From Kiritimatiellia bacterium (GTDB lineage Bacteria; Verrucomicrobiota; Kiritimatiellia; JAFGHX01): DNA of 64,000 nt. The position numbers and the translations under genes are program-made. Below the pieces are notes generated by a model. It searched no databases. It worked only from the letters and a program-made list of their open reading frames with translations, and had not been told where the DNA came from. Positions 8,261 through 17,571 of the stretch are shown one piece after another. The DNA is taken from NCBI GenBank assembly GCA_016929905.1, contig JAFGHX010000374.1, positions 1-64,000 of the forward strand. Reading direction: 5' to 3'. How positions within the stretch are numbered: position 1 is the first letter of the stretch; each line of letters begins with the position of its first letter.

Positions 8261-9984
8261 GCGCAATGCAAGAAACGGACAGCCTGCTTCAGGCGTATCT
8301 GGATGGGCAACTCCCGGCCGAAGGGGCCGCCTGTCTGCGCGCATGGCTGGAGTCCGCGCCGGAGCATCTCGAAGAATTCATACAGCAGGTCGATGTCCAT
8401 GCGGGGTTGTGGGAGGAGCTGGCGCAGCCGGCGGAAGGCGGCGTGGTTGAGGTGAAGACGCCGGCCGCCGTGCACTCGGCCGGCGAGGCTGAGGCCGATG
8501 CGCGCGAGCAAGCGCCTGTTTCGGACGGCCGGATCCCTGTGCGGTGGCGGTGGGGTGTAGGCCTTTCCGTCGCGGCGTCACTGGCTGTGGCGGCGGGGTT
8601 GGCCGCGTGGCTGACCCGGCGCGCACCGGACTCGACGCCGCGGCCGGCGCGAGCGCCGGCTGTGACTGCGCAGCCCTTCAACCGCCCGCGGCCGTCCGAG
8701 CCGGAGATGCCGGGCCCCGTATTCGCGGCGCTGATTTCCGCGGCACCCGGAACATGGGTGCACCGCGCGAGGGTGCCCGTACCGGCTTCGGCCGGAATGG
8801 CGCTCGAGCCGGACGATGAAGTGGCGACTCCGGGCGGCGGGCAGGCCGTCATCGAACTGGCCGGGCGGCGCGGCCGGCTCGAACTCGAGCCGCGGACCCG
8901 GCTGACTCTGTCGGACGGGGAGGCGGGTTCGCGGTTGGTGTTGAGCGAGGGCGGCCTCTCGGCGGACGTGACACGGCGCGGGCATGCGCTGCTGTTCGAG
9001 ACGCCGCACGCGGCGGTGGACGTGCTGGGCACGAAATTCGTGTTGGCGGCCACGCCCGATGCCACACGGCTGGAGGTGACCGACGGGCGCGTGCGATTGA
9101 CGAATCGGCAGGACGGCAAGCCGCTGGTGGTCAGCGGCGGGCCGTACGTGGTGTATGCCAGGCGGGGCACCGCGGAAGCGCAGCCGTCCGCGGCGGCCGC
9201 GGGGATCGCGGTGGTCGGCATGGCGTTGATCGACGCGGCGACCGGCGAGCCGGTTCCGGGTTTCGATCCGCTCACGGACGACGCCGTTCTGAACTACGCC
9301 GAACTGCCGACGCGCCATCTCAACATCCTGGCCCGGTGTGAGCCGGCCGCAGTCGGTTGCGTGGCATTCAACTTCGATGACGAAATCGCCTGGACCGAAC
9401 GCTCCGCGCCCTATGCCTTGAAGAGCGGCGACGGCAAGTACGGCGCGTGGACGCCGAGCCTCGGCCCGCATGCCATCACCGCGACACCCTATTCCGGGCC
9501 CTGCGCCGGCCATACGGCCGGCGATACGGCCGGCGGAACGGGTGAGCCGGGCGTGGCTCTGAAGATCCGTTTCCGCGTTATCGACGAGCCGGGCGACGCC
9601 GCCGACGTTGCGGTCGTGAGCCTGACGCTGTTCAACGCCGAGACCGGGCGGCCGATCCCCGAACACGACCCGCTGCGTGACGGCGCCGTGCTGAAGCTGG
9701 GCGTGCTGCCGACTCGAAAGCTGACGGTTGTGGCGACCTGCTCGCCGGCAACGGTTGGCTGCGTCTCGTTCGATCTGGACGACGGCCGTTCCTTCTGGAC
9801 GGAGCGGACCGCGCCCTATGCGTTGAACGGGGACGACAACGACCTCTACAAGCCATGGACGCCGACGGTCGGCCGGCATACGCTCACCGTCACGCCCTAC
9901 GCGGGTGAGTATCTGGCCCACGACCGCGCAGGCGAGAGCGGAACGGGGCGGGCGCTGACGGTGCGGTTCGAGGTGGTGGAGTAG
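8257..9984 (+). CDS. FecR-domain membrane protein (putative anti-sigma) with two C-terminal Ig-like repeats
   Basis: A 575-residue protein. The N-terminal 90 residues resemble cytoplasmic anti-sigma segments (LLQAYLDGQLPAEGAACLRA). A membrane helix lies at about 99-120. A FecR domain covers about 190-300 (VATPGGGQAVIELAGRRG, VDVLGTKFVLAATPDATRLE). The C-terminus holds two copies of a roughly 115-residue beta domain (about 320-430 and 450-575), each with a TRxLxxxAxCxPAxVGCV segment, WTERxAPYAL and YxxWTPxxGxHxxTxTPY. Such domains occur in adhesin-like secreted proteins of Planctomycetes and Verrucomicrobia. The ATG overlaps the sigma stop, so both proteins should be made together; the protein likely carries an envelope signal to the sigma factor. 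Confidence 0.82.
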   Translation: MSAMQETDSLLQAYLDGQLPAEGAACLRAWLESAPEHLEEFIQQVDVHAGLWEELAQPAEGGVVEVKTPAAVHSAGEAEADAREQAPVSDGRIPVRWRWGVGLSVAASLAVAAGLAAWLTRRAPDSTPRPARAPAVTAQPFNRPRPSEPEMPGPVFAALISAAPGTWVHRARVPVPASAGMALEPDDEVATPGGGQAVIELAGRRGRLELEPRTRLTLSDGEAGSRLVLSEGGLSADVTRRGHALLFETPHAAVDVLGTKFVLAATPDATRLEVTDGRVRLTNRQDGKPLVVSGGPYVVYARRGTAEAQPSAAAAGIAVVGMALIDAATGEPVPGFDPLTDDAVLNYAELPTRHLNILARCEPAAVGCVAFNFDDEIAWTERSAPYALKSGDGKYGAWTPSLGPHAITATPYSGPCAGHTAGDTAGGTGEPGVALKIRFRVIDEPGDAADVAVVSLTLFNAETGRPIPEHDPLRDGAVLKLGVLPTRKLTVVATCSPATVGCVSFDLDDGRSFWTERTAPYALNGDDNDLYKPWTPTVGRHTLTVTPYAGEYLAHDRAGESGTGRALTVRFEVVE

Positions 9985-10058
9985 GGGGCGAGCGTATGGC
10001 GGATCGCAGGCAGGCCGCTCTCCAGGTCAAATCAGAGAAGCGATACGACGGGGGGAGC

Positions 10059-11387
10059 ATGATGAATCGGCAGTCGAGCGTGCGGTGTGTCAGCAGGCTT
10101 GCGACGGGCCTATATGCCCTTGCGTGCATTCGGTGGAGGGCCGGCTTCGGCGCCTGCCGCTCGAACCGGAGCTTCTGGGTGTGCCTGGCGCGGGTGGAAC
10201 CCGCCTTCGCTCGTTGGCTTCGGCGATGCAGGCCGCGCCCTCCATGCCGGGCGGCGGGCAACGCCCGCCTCTCGGGTTTGGCGGCTTTAGCGCTTGGGTT
10301 TTGCGCGGTCGCACACGCCGTCCAGCCCACCTTTCCCGGCGCGGCGTGGCAGACGAAGACGCCGGCGGAAGTGGGCCTTGTGGCGACGAACCTGGAGGCG
10401 ATCGCCACGTATCTCGGCGGGCGCGGCTGCATCACGCGCTACGGGTACATGGTTTACACCTGGGGCGACCCGACCAGCCGGCGCGACGTGGCTTCCGCCT
10501 GCAAGCCGTGGTTCAGCCATTTCCTGTTCGAGGCCGTTGAGGACGGGAAGATCCCGAGCGACACGCAGAAGGTGGAGGTGTTCGAGCCGCGCCTGCATGA
10601 CTTGAACGCTTCGCTTGGCTACAAGGACCGGAACATCGAATGGTGGCACCTGGCGAACCAGTGTTCGTGCTACGGCGTGCGCGAGGCCCCGCAGGCGGCC
10701 TACGACTACAGCGACTACAACATGGCGCTGTTCTTCGACACGCTGTTCCTGAACGTGTACAGCTCGACGTGGAGCGCGGTGGACGCCGAGGTGTTCCATC
10801 CGATGCTGACCGATGTGCTGCAGTGCCAGGACAACCCGACGTTCATGGCGTTCGGGACGGGCGACCGGCCGGGCCGGGTGGGGGTCTCGGCCCGCGACTT
10901 CTGCCGGTTCGGCCTGCTGTACCTGAACGAGGGCAACTGGAACGGGACGCGTCTGCTTTCGGAAGCGAGCGCGACGAAGGCGGTGACCAGCCCGTTGCCG
11001 AACGCGATTCCGCGCACGACCGGCCAGTCGGCGCAGATGATCAGCGGCCAGCGTTCGATCGGGGGCGGGAACAACCAGACGGACCACGCGGGCAGTTACA
11101 GTTACGCGTGGTGGATCAACGGCGTGAACCGCAGCGGGGACAGGATGTGGCCGGACGCGCCGCACGATGTCTACACGTGCCTGGGCCACGCGAACGGGAT
11201 GCGCGGCATGGGCGTGATGCCGAGCCTGCAGATTGTGCTGTCGTGGAACGACACGAGCCTGGCCGGCAAGCCGAGCCCGCCCCATCCGTTGAATACGGTG
11301 TTCAAGTTGCTGGTCGAGGCGGTCACGAGTGCCGACGACACGCCGCCGTCGGCGCCGGGCGGGTTGACGGTGTCGTTGGCGAGGTGA
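10059..11387 (+). CDS. Secreted serine hydrolase of the beta-lactamase/CubicO fold
   Basis: A 442-residue protein, paralogous to the N-terminal third of the next gene. The nucleophile motif SxxK is SACK (Ser146-Lys149). The second motif aligns at YSDYN, so the usual Tyr-x-Asn reads Tyr-x-Asp. The third is probably the GHANGMRGMG segment near residue 380. The family includes esterases, D-amino-acid peptidases and transpeptidase-like enzymes, so the substrate is unknown. The start has GGGGGAG just upstream; ATG at 10059 or 10062 both fit. The signal-peptide region is abnormally long because of an in-frame REP-like insertion (10134-10244). The C-terminal PPSAPGGLTV stub looks like the beginning of a lost FN3-type domain. 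Confidence 0.78.
   Translation: MMNRQSSVRCVSRLATGLYALACIRWRAGFGACRSNRSFWVCLARVEPAFARWLRRCRPRPPCRAAGNARLSGLAALALGFCAVAHAVQPTFPGAAWQTKTPAEVGLVATNLEAIATYLGGRGCITRYGYMVYTWGDPTSRRDVASACKPWFSHFLFEAVEDGKIPSDTQKVEVFEPRLHDLNASLGYKDRNIEWWHLANQCSCYGVREAPQAAYDYSDYNMALFFDTLFLNVYSSTWSAVDAEVFHPMLTDVLQCQDNPTFMAFGTGDRPGRVGVSARDFCRFGLLYLNEGNWNGTRLLSEASATKAVTSPLPNAIPRTTGQSAQMISGQRSIGGGNNQTDHAGSYSYAWWINGVNRSGDRMWPDAPHDVYTCLGHANGMRGMGVMPSLQIVLSWNDTSLAGKPSPPHPLNTVFKLLVEAVTSADDTPPSAPGGLTVSLAR
10134..10244. repeat. REP-like element inside the signal-peptide coding region
   Basis: The element is bounded by TGGAGGGC (10134-10141) and its exact inverse GCCCTCCA (10237-10244), the same ends as the REP palindromes near the RAYT gene. 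The first word, TGGAGGGCCGGC, also occurs between genes at about 7478. It is 111 bp long, 37 codons exactly, so the reading frame is kept. The paralogous protein encoded at 11545 lacks this segment. It adds a Cys/Arg/Trp-rich stretch between the N-terminus and the hydrophobic core of the leader. Confidence 0.6.
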
Positions 11388-11544
11388 CGTGGCCGCCGGC
11401 GCCAGCCGGTGGTGGGGGGCGCGGGACGTTCGGGCGACGGTCCACGCGCTGGCGCGCGCGGCCACGGGGGCGTGCGAAGGCCGGGAAGTGGAGCAAGACG
11501 AAGATGGATCCTTGGACACCAAGCCAAATCAAGAGGGAGACGAG

Positions 11545-14500
11545 ATGAATCGGAAGCGGGTCGTGCGATACGTGAGGGGCCTTACGGTTCTGCTGGTGGG
11601 TTTGCATGGAGCCGCGGAGGCCATTCCGCCCACCTTTCCCGGCGCGACATGGCAGGCGAAGACGCCGGGGGAGATCGGTCTTGACGCGACGAAACTGGAC
11701 CAGTTTGCCTCGAACGTCGGCGGGGTGGGCTGCATCGTGCGGCACGGCTACATGGTCAAGACCTGGGGCACGCAGACGTCCAAGGCCGACTGGGCGTCGG
11801 CCATGAAGCCGGTGATGAGCACGATGCTCATGTTTGCCGTGAAGGAGGGCAAGCTGGCGAGCGTGGACGCGCTGGTGCGGCCCTATGTCCAGAGCGTGCT
11901 GGGCCAGGACCTCATTACCAAGGACCGGACGATGACATTCCGGCACCTGGCCAACATGGTGAGCGGCTACGCGTTGCCGGAGGCGCCGGGCGCGGCGTGG
12001 GCTTACAACGACTACGGCATCAATCTCTACAGCAAGATGTTGTTCGACGGTGTCTACGGGCAGACGCCCGACACGGCGGCGTTGAACGCGAACCGCCTGG
12101 GTGCGCTGCAGTTCCAGGACGGGTCCATCTTCTCTTCGCGCAGCGGGTACGGACTGAGCACCACGCCGCGCGATTTCGCGCGGATCGGGCTGTTCTGGCT
12201 GAACAAGGGCAATTGGAACGGGACCCAGCTCCTGGCGCAGAGCTATTTCGACAACCACATGAAACCGGGCGTGCCGAAGAGCTTGCCGCGCACGGCCGGC
12301 GGCAACAACGACTACCTGAACGTCTATTTCACCGGTGGCGGGACAGACCAGTCGCAGTCGGGGCCCGGCTTCTACGGGTTCAACTGGTGGTTCAACGCGG
12401 AGGTGGGCACGACCGGCAAGACGCCGTGGCCGGACGCGCCGGCCGATATGGTCATGGCGAACGGGCATTGGAACAAGGAGTTGATGGTGATCTATCCGGG
12501 CCTCGGCATCATCGCGGCGGCCCGGGGCAACTGGGGCACGCTGGATCCGGGCAATGCGAGCGCGAGCATGAACCAGAACCTGAAGCTGCTGGTCGAGGCG
12601 GTGACGCCCGGCGTCGCGTTGCCCGGCCAGCTCATGGTGGACCCGAACAGCAAGCGCTGGCTTGTCCGCAACCGCGATCGCGACGGGGACGGGAAGCCGG
12701 ACCCGTTCTTCCTGTGCGGGCCGGGCGATCCGGAAGGGTTCCTGTATCGCGGCACGCGCAACGCGGACGGCACGCGCGCAGGCGATCAGATGGCGCTGAT
12801 CGACAAGGTGACGGGCACCGGCGCGAACGGCATCTATCTGATGGCCGTACGCTCGCACGGCGGCGACGGCGGCAGCACCGAGAACCCGTTCGTGAACTCG
12901 GACCCCGCCCAGGGCTTTGACCCGGACATTCTGGACCAGTGGGAGACGTGGTTCACGGCCATGGCCGACAACGGGATCGTCGTCTATTTCTTTTTCTATG
13001 ACGACGGCGCGCGGATCTGGAACACGGGCGACAGCGTGGGCGCGGACGAACGCACGTTCATCCAGACGCTGGTCAACCGATATGAGCACCACGCGAACCT
13101 GATCTGGTGCGTTGCGGAGGAGTACCAGGAGCGCTACACCGCGGCGCGCGTGTCGAACATCGCCGCCGAGATCCGGGCCGCGGACGACCACGGCCACGTG
13201 ATCGCCGTGCACAAGCTTTCCGGCCTGAGCTTTGCGGAATTTGCCGACGACCCGAACCTGGCCCAGTTTGCGATCCAGTACAACCAGAGCACGGCCTCGG
13301 CGCTGCATGCCGGCATGCTCACCGCCTGGTCCAATGCGGCGGGCAAATACAACCTGAACATGTCCGAGGCGGCCGGCCACGGGACCGGCGCGACGGCGCG
13401 TCAGAAGAACTGGGCCTGCGCGATGGGCGGGGCCTATGTGATGATCCTGGGCATGGACATTGCGAGCACGAGCGTGAGCGACCTGTTGGATTGCGGCCGG
13501 CAGGTTGAGTTCTTCGAAGGCACCACCTTCAACGTGATGGCGCCGCACGACGAGTTGGCGCACGGCGGCACAGAGTACGTGCTGGCGCTGCCGGGCCAGT
13601 GCTACATCGCGTACGCCGCGGCGCTCGCCGGGAGCATCGGCTTGAAGAGCATGACGGCGGGCCCGTACGACTTCACGTGGTTCGACGTGACGAACGGCAA
13701 CACGGTCAACCAATACAACGTGCCGGTGAGTGCCGGCGACCGCACCTGGAGCAGGCCGGCCGGGATCGGCAACGAGTTGGCGGTGTACGTCCGGCGCACA
13801 AGCGGCGGCGGCAACGTACGGCCGACGGCCAACGCCCAGAGTGTGACCGTGCAGAAGGATATGCCGAAGGACATCATGCTGACCTACAGCGATCCGGACG
13901 GGCCGGGCCCGTTCAGCTTCAGCATCTCGTCGGGGCCGTCGCACGGCTCGCTGTCCGGCACGGGGTCCACGCGCACATACGCGCCGGCCACCGGCTACAC
14001 GGGCGCGGACAGTTTCGCATTCACGGTCAGCGACGGGCTCACCTCTTCCGCCCCGGCCGCGGTGAGCATCACGGTGCAGGCCGCCGCCAACGGCGCGCCG
14101 GTCGCTTCCGATGGCGCCTTTGCCACGGCGGCAGGCACACCGGTGTATACGCCGCTGGCCTACACCGATTCGGACGGCCCGGGCCCGTACACGATAACGA
14201 TCGTGACGCCGCCGGCCGGCGGCACGCTGTCGGGCACGGGCAACGACCGCACCTACACCCCGGCTGCCGGGTTCACGGGCACGGACAGCTTCACCTGGAA
14301 GGTGAACGACGGGCTGGCCGATTCCAACGTGGCCACGGTACGGATCACGGTTTCGGGCGAAGGCGCGATCCGGATCGAGGCGGAGGCGATGGACTTGTCG
14401 ACCTACCGCACGGAGGCGGGCGCCGGTTATGCCTCGGGCGGCGTCTTCATCAGCCTGAAAGGCGGGGCGAGTCCGGAGACGGGTACGGCGAGCACGAACT

Positions 14501-15744
14501 TCCCGGGCGCGTCTGGCCCCTACGATGTGGTCGTCGCGTATTTTGACGAGAACGACGGCGCGGCGCACCTGAAGCTGCGGATCGCCGGCGCGCTGGCGGA
14601 CGAATGGGATCTCGCCCTGGACCTGGGCGACTCTGGGGCGAGCGCGGACACGCTTGTGCGGCGCAGTGTGGCCCACGCACTCCAGATTGCCGGCGGGGCG
14701 GCCGTCCAGATCGAAGGCACCGAGACATCGTTGGAGCACGCGCGGGTAGACTACGTGGAATTCATTCCCGTGGCGGCCGTATCGACGAATGCGTTGCAGA
14801 TCCGCGTGGCTTCGGGCGCCGACGACGTGGAACAGAGGCCCGACGGCACGCTGTACATGGACAGCAGCGATCTGGAACTGACGGAGGGTGAGTCGGGCCT
14901 GCAGACGATCGGCCTGCGTTTCGGCGGGGTGAACATCCGAAACGGGGCTTCGATCAGGACGGCGTACGTGCAGTTCAAGGTGGACGAAACGAGTGCGGAA
15001 GGCGCGGTCCTCACGATTCATGGCGAAGACTCCGACGACGCCCGTGCGTTCAAGGGTGTTGCGTGCGAATTGGACGCGCGCGTGACGACGCGCGCATCCG
15101 TCGCGTGGAGTCCCGCGGCCTGGGACGCGGTCGGGGCGGCCGGCGCCGCGCAGCGCACGCCGGACCTCTCGCCCGTCGTTCAGGAGGTGGTGAACCGGCC
15201 GGGCTGGTTGAGCGGCAACGCGCTGGTTCTGTTGATTACGGGCACGGGCCTGCGCGTGGCGGAAGCGTACGAGGGCGATCCCTCCGGTGCGCCACTGCTC
15301 CATGTCGAATTCTCGGGGGCGACCGGCGACTCGGACGGCGACGGCCTCTCCGACGGCTGGGAGGTGGCCGTATTCGGCACGACGAATGCGCCGAGCGGTT
15401 CCGCAAACGGCGATTTCGACGGGGACGGCGTGTCGAACATCGCCGAGTTCATTGCGGGCACCGACGCGGCGGCGGGTGGCCGCAGCTACTTCGCCGTGGC
15501 TGTCGGCCAATCGAACGGGCAGGTGCTCGTGACATTCCCGACGATCCCCGTTTCCGGCACGGGCTATGCCGGGTACAGCCGGCACTATGCGTTGCAGCGC
15601 ACGGCTGATCCTGCCGACGAACCGAGTTGGGCGCCGCCCGCGGGTTATGCGGACATCGCCGGCGCCGGCCAGACGGTGACGTTTCTGGACGGGGGCGGCG
15701 GGACCCAGACGTACTACCGCGGCCTGGTGTGGCTCGAGAATTGA
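11545..15744 (+). CDS. Giant secreted protein: serine hydrolase + glycoside-hydrolase-like + Ig-like + CBM + DNRLRE domains
   Basis: A 1399-residue protein with a signal peptide (residues 1-26). Domains in order: beta-lactamase-fold serine hydrolase at about 28-352 with SAMK (Ser85-Lys88); a TIM-barrel glycoside-hydrolase-like region at about 365-755 resembling DUF4038-type enzymes, with likely acids in WCVAEEYQE and NMSEAAGHG; two cadherin/Ig-like repeats at about 757-938 (TYSDPDGPGP, YTDSDGPGP); a CBM6/35-like domain at about 942-1078 (IRIEAEAMDL); a DNRLRE-like domain at about 1082-1258; and a calcium-binding DSDGDGLSDGWE / GDFDGDGVSNIAE segment at about 1262-1305. The start at 11545 has AAGAGGGAGA upstream. 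Esterase plus glycosidase on one chain suggests attack on a decorated polysaccharide; that is inference. Confidence 0.8.
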   Translation: MNRKRVVRYVRGLTVLLVGLHGAAEAIPPTFPGATWQAKTPGEIGLDATKLDQFASNVGGVGCIVRHGYMVKTWGTQTSKADWASAMKPVMSTMLMFAVKEGKLASVDALVRPYVQSVLGQDLITKDRTMTFRHLANMVSGYALPEAPGAAWAYNDYGINLYSKMLFDGVYGQTPDTAALNANRLGALQFQDGSIFSSRSGYGLSTTPRDFARIGLFWLNKGNWNGTQLLAQSYFDNHMKPGVPKSLPRTAGGNNDYLNVYFTGGGTDQSQSGPGFYGFNWWFNAEVGTTGKTPWPDAPADMVMANGHWNKELMVIYPGLGIIAAARGNWGTLDPGNASASMNQNLKLLVEAVTPGVALPGQLMVDPNSKRWLVRNRDRDGDGKPDPFFLCGPGDPEGFLYRGTRNADGTRAGDQMALIDKVTGTGANGIYLMAVRSHGGDGGSTENPFVNSDPAQGFDPDILDQWETWFTAMADNGIVVYFFFYDDGARIWNTGDSVGADERTFIQTLVNRYEHHANLIWCVAEEYQERYTAARVSNIAAEIRAADDHGHVIAVHKLSGLSFAEFADDPNLAQFAIQYNQSTASALHAGMLTAWSNAAGKYNLNMSEAAGHGTGATARQKNWACAMGGAYVMILGMDIASTSVSDLLDCGRQVEFFEGTTFNVMAPHDELAHGGTEYVLALPGQCYIAYAAALAGSIGLKSMTAGPYDFTWFDVTNGNTVNQYNVPVSAGDRTWSRPAGIGNELAVYVRRTSGGGNVRPTANAQSVTVQKDMPKDIMLTYSDPDGPGPFSFSISSGPSHGSLSGTGSTRTYAPATGYTGADSFAFTVSDGLTSSAPAAVSITVQAAANGAPVASDGAFATAAGTPVYTPLAYTDSDGPGPYTITIVTPPAGGTLSGTGNDRTYTPAAGFTGTDSFTWKVNDGLADSNVATVRITVSGEGAIRIEAEAMDLSTYRTEAGAGYASGGVFISLKGGASPETGTASTNFPGASGPYDVVVAYFDENDGAAHLKLRIAGALADEWDLALDLGDSGASADTLVRRSVAHALQIAGGAAVQIEGTETSLEHARVDYVEFIPVAAVSTNALQIRVASGADDVEQRPDGTLYMDSSDLELTEGESGLQTIGLRFGGVNIRNGASIRTAYVQFKVDETSAEGAVLTIHGEDSDDARAFKGVACELDARVTTRASVAWSPAAWDAVGAAGAAQRTPDLSPVVQEVVNRPGWLSGNALVLLITGTGLRVAEAYEGDPSGAPLLHVEFSGATGDSDGDGLSDGWEVAVFGTTNAPSGSANGDFDGDGVSNIAEFIAGTDAAAGGRSYFAVAVGQSNGQVLVTFPTIPVSGTGYAGYSRHYALQRTADPADEPSWAPPAGYADIAGAGQTVTFLDGGGGTQTYYRGLVWLEN

Positions 15745-15942
15745 TGAGGCCGCACGGGGATCCCCCTTCGCCAGGCTGGCAAGCCCCCCGGCGCGCGGCG
15801 CCACGCCGGATATGACGAGGTGGAGACTTTGTCTGGGGCCGTGTTGCCCATAGTAGAAGAGCCGTCCCTGGCTCGCCATAGCCCGCAGGGCGACGGCGGC
15901 TCGGCTCTTCGCCCCGGCTGCACTCCTTGCAGCCGGGGGCCC

Positions 15943-15987
15943 GGGCCCTCGGCCCGTTGAAAGCGGCGAGACGCCGCTTCTACTTTC
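15943..15987 (-). repeat. Dispersed palindromic repeat, copy 1
   Basis: AAGCGGCGAGACGCCGCTTC is a strong hairpin and is followed by TACTTTC; GGGCCCTCGGCCC precedes it. The same unit occurs in inverted orientation at 32815-32861. A second hairpin GGCTGCACTCCTTGCAGCC lies at about 15917-15935. The whole 15745-16059 gap between convergent genes contains such palindromes and no gene; together they could terminate transcription from both sides. Confidence 0.75.
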
Positions 15988-16059
15988 AAGTTTCAGATCA
16001 GGCCCGGCCTGCTTGTGTGGCGGGCAGCGCTCGCCTTGACGGATTTGCGCCGGCGGTCG

Positions 16060-16731
16060 CTACGGGGCGGGTTCATCGGCTTCGGGATGGCGGATATCCT
16101 GGCCCCTGGCGGCGTAGACGGTGTCCTCGGCGATGTTCACGGCGTGGTCGGCGATGCGTTCGAACGCGCGTGCGACGAGGATCAGGCCGAGCGCGCGGCT
16201 GACGCAGGCGGGGTCGGCGTGCATGCGCGCGACGAGTTCGTTGAAGATCTCGTCGTTCAGGTTATCCACCCGGTCATCCATGGCAATGACCTTCATGGCC
16301 TCCCGTTCCGAACCGTCGACGAACGCGTTCAGCGCGCGGTGCACCATTTCCTCGACGATGCCGGCCATGCGCGGCAGATCGAGCAGCGGATCGAGCGGCC
16401 CTTGTTCCAGGAGGGTCACGAACACCTTCAGGATATTGAACGTCTGGTCGCCGATCCGTTCCAGTTCCGCATTGAGGCGTGCGGTCATCAGCAGGAGCCG
16501 CAGGTCCTTGGCAACGGGGGTGTACACGCTGATCAGTCTGACGGTTTCGTCGTCGATCTCCTTCTGGAACCGGTCCAGCTCCAGTTCGCTGGTTTCGATC
16601 TTTTCCAGCAGGTGCACGTCGCGATCCACGAGTGTGGCGATTATGCCGTGGACCATTTCCTCGGCGATCGCCCCCATGGTCAGCAGGCGTCTCTTCAGTT
16701 CGTTCAGCCCTTCGTCGAATTGCCGCGGCAT
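16060..16731 (-). CDS. phoU: Phosphate transport regulator PhoU
   Basis: A 223-residue all-helical protein with the two PhoU repeats (about residues 10-100 and 115-210). Characteristic motifs are ELERIGDQTFNI in the first repeat and FERIADHAVNIAED in the second. PhoU links the Pst transporter to the PhoR kinase and represses the Pho response when phosphate is plentiful. The ATG at 16731 fits the normal N-terminus (MPRQFDEGLNELKRRLL). It is the last gene of the pst unit, 33 bp after pstB1, as in many bacteria. Confidence 0.93.
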   Translation of the reverse strand: MPRQFDEGLNELKRRLLTMGAIAEEMVHGIIATLVDRDVHLLEKIETSELELDRFQKEIDDETVRLISVYTPVAKDLRLLLMTARLNAELERIGDQTFNILKVFVTLLEQGPLDPLLDLPRMAGIVEEMVHRALNAFVDGSEREAMKVIAMDDRVDNLNDEIFNELVARMHADPACVSRALGLILVARAFERIADHAVNIAEDTVYAARGQDIRHPEADEPAP

Positions 16732-16764
16732 TTCCGTACTCCTTACGCAAGCGGGCCACACGGC

Positions 16765-17550
16765 CTAGCCGTACCGTCCTTCGATATATTCTTCCGTGCG
16801 CTTGTGGGTTGGCTTGACAAACATGTCGGCCGTCTGGCCGTGCTCGATCAGCTCGCCCATGAGCATGAAGATGCATTCATCGCTGATGCGGCGTGCCTGC
16901 GCCATATTGTGGGTGACGATGATAAGGGTATAGCGTTCCCGCAGCGTCCGCAACAGGTCTTCGACCGCCTCGGTACCCTCCGCGTCGAGCGCGGAGCACG
17001 GTTCGTCCATGAGCAGCACGTCCGGCTTGAGGGGCAGCAGCCGCGCGATACAAAGCTTCTGCTGCTGTTCGATCTGAAGGCTCGTGGCTTTCCTGTGCAG
17101 CTTGTCCTTGACGGCATCGAAAAGGAAGACTTCCGTCAGCGCCTTTTCGACGGCTTCGGCCTCCTCGCGCCTGCTGCGCCGGCGTCGCGGTGTGTGGATG
17201 CGGAGGCCGAAGAGGATATTGTCGTAGACCGAGAGCGGGAGCGGGTTGGGCCGCTGAAAGACCATACCGACAGCCTTGCGCAGTTCGACGAGCGAGACGT
17301 CGGCATCGTAGATGTTCTTGCCGCGGATCTTGATCTCGCCGGTCGTCGTGACATAGCCGAACCGTTCGTTCATGCGGTTGAAGCAGCGCAACAGCGTCGT
17401 CTTGCCGCAGCCGGACGGCCCGATCAGCGAGGTGATGATGCCGGGCTTGATCCGGCAGGTGACATCTTTCAGCGCTTGGAAATCGGCATACCAGAGGTTG
17501 AGTTCGCTGGTCTCGACCCCATACTGGGCGGTTGTCGCGGCATTCGTCAT
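16765..17550 (-). CDS. pstB: Phosphate ABC transporter ATPase PstB, first copy (degenerate signature motif)
   Basis: A 261-residue PstB-type ATPase. Walker A is GPSGCGKTT, the Q-loop VFQRPNPLP is normal, Walker B is VLLMDEPCSALD, and the switch histidine is kept in IIVTHNMAQ; the C-terminus TEEYIEGRYG is typical PstB. The ABC signature, LSGGQQQR in PstB proteins, reads LQIEQQQK, so Ser-Gly-Gly is lost; I checked this against the bases at about 17041-17100. It lies 21 bp after the second pstB gene, whose defects are complementary. The pair probably works as a heterodimer with one active ATP site. Confidence 0.92.
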   Translation of the reverse strand: MTNAATTAQYGVETSELNLWYADFQALKDVTCRIKPGIITSLIGPSGCGKTTLLRCFNRMNERFGYVTTTGEIKIRGKNIYDADVSLVELRKAVGMVFQRPNPLPLSVYDNILFGLRIHTPRRRRSRREEAEAVEKALTEVFLFDAVKDKLHRKATSLQIEQQQKLCIARLLPLKPDVLLMDEPCSALDAEGTEAVEDLLRTLRERYTLIIVTHNMAQARRISDECIFMLMGELIEHGQTADMFVKPTHKRTEEYIEGRYG

Positions 17551-17571
17551 GTGCGGTCTCCCCGCGCCCGG

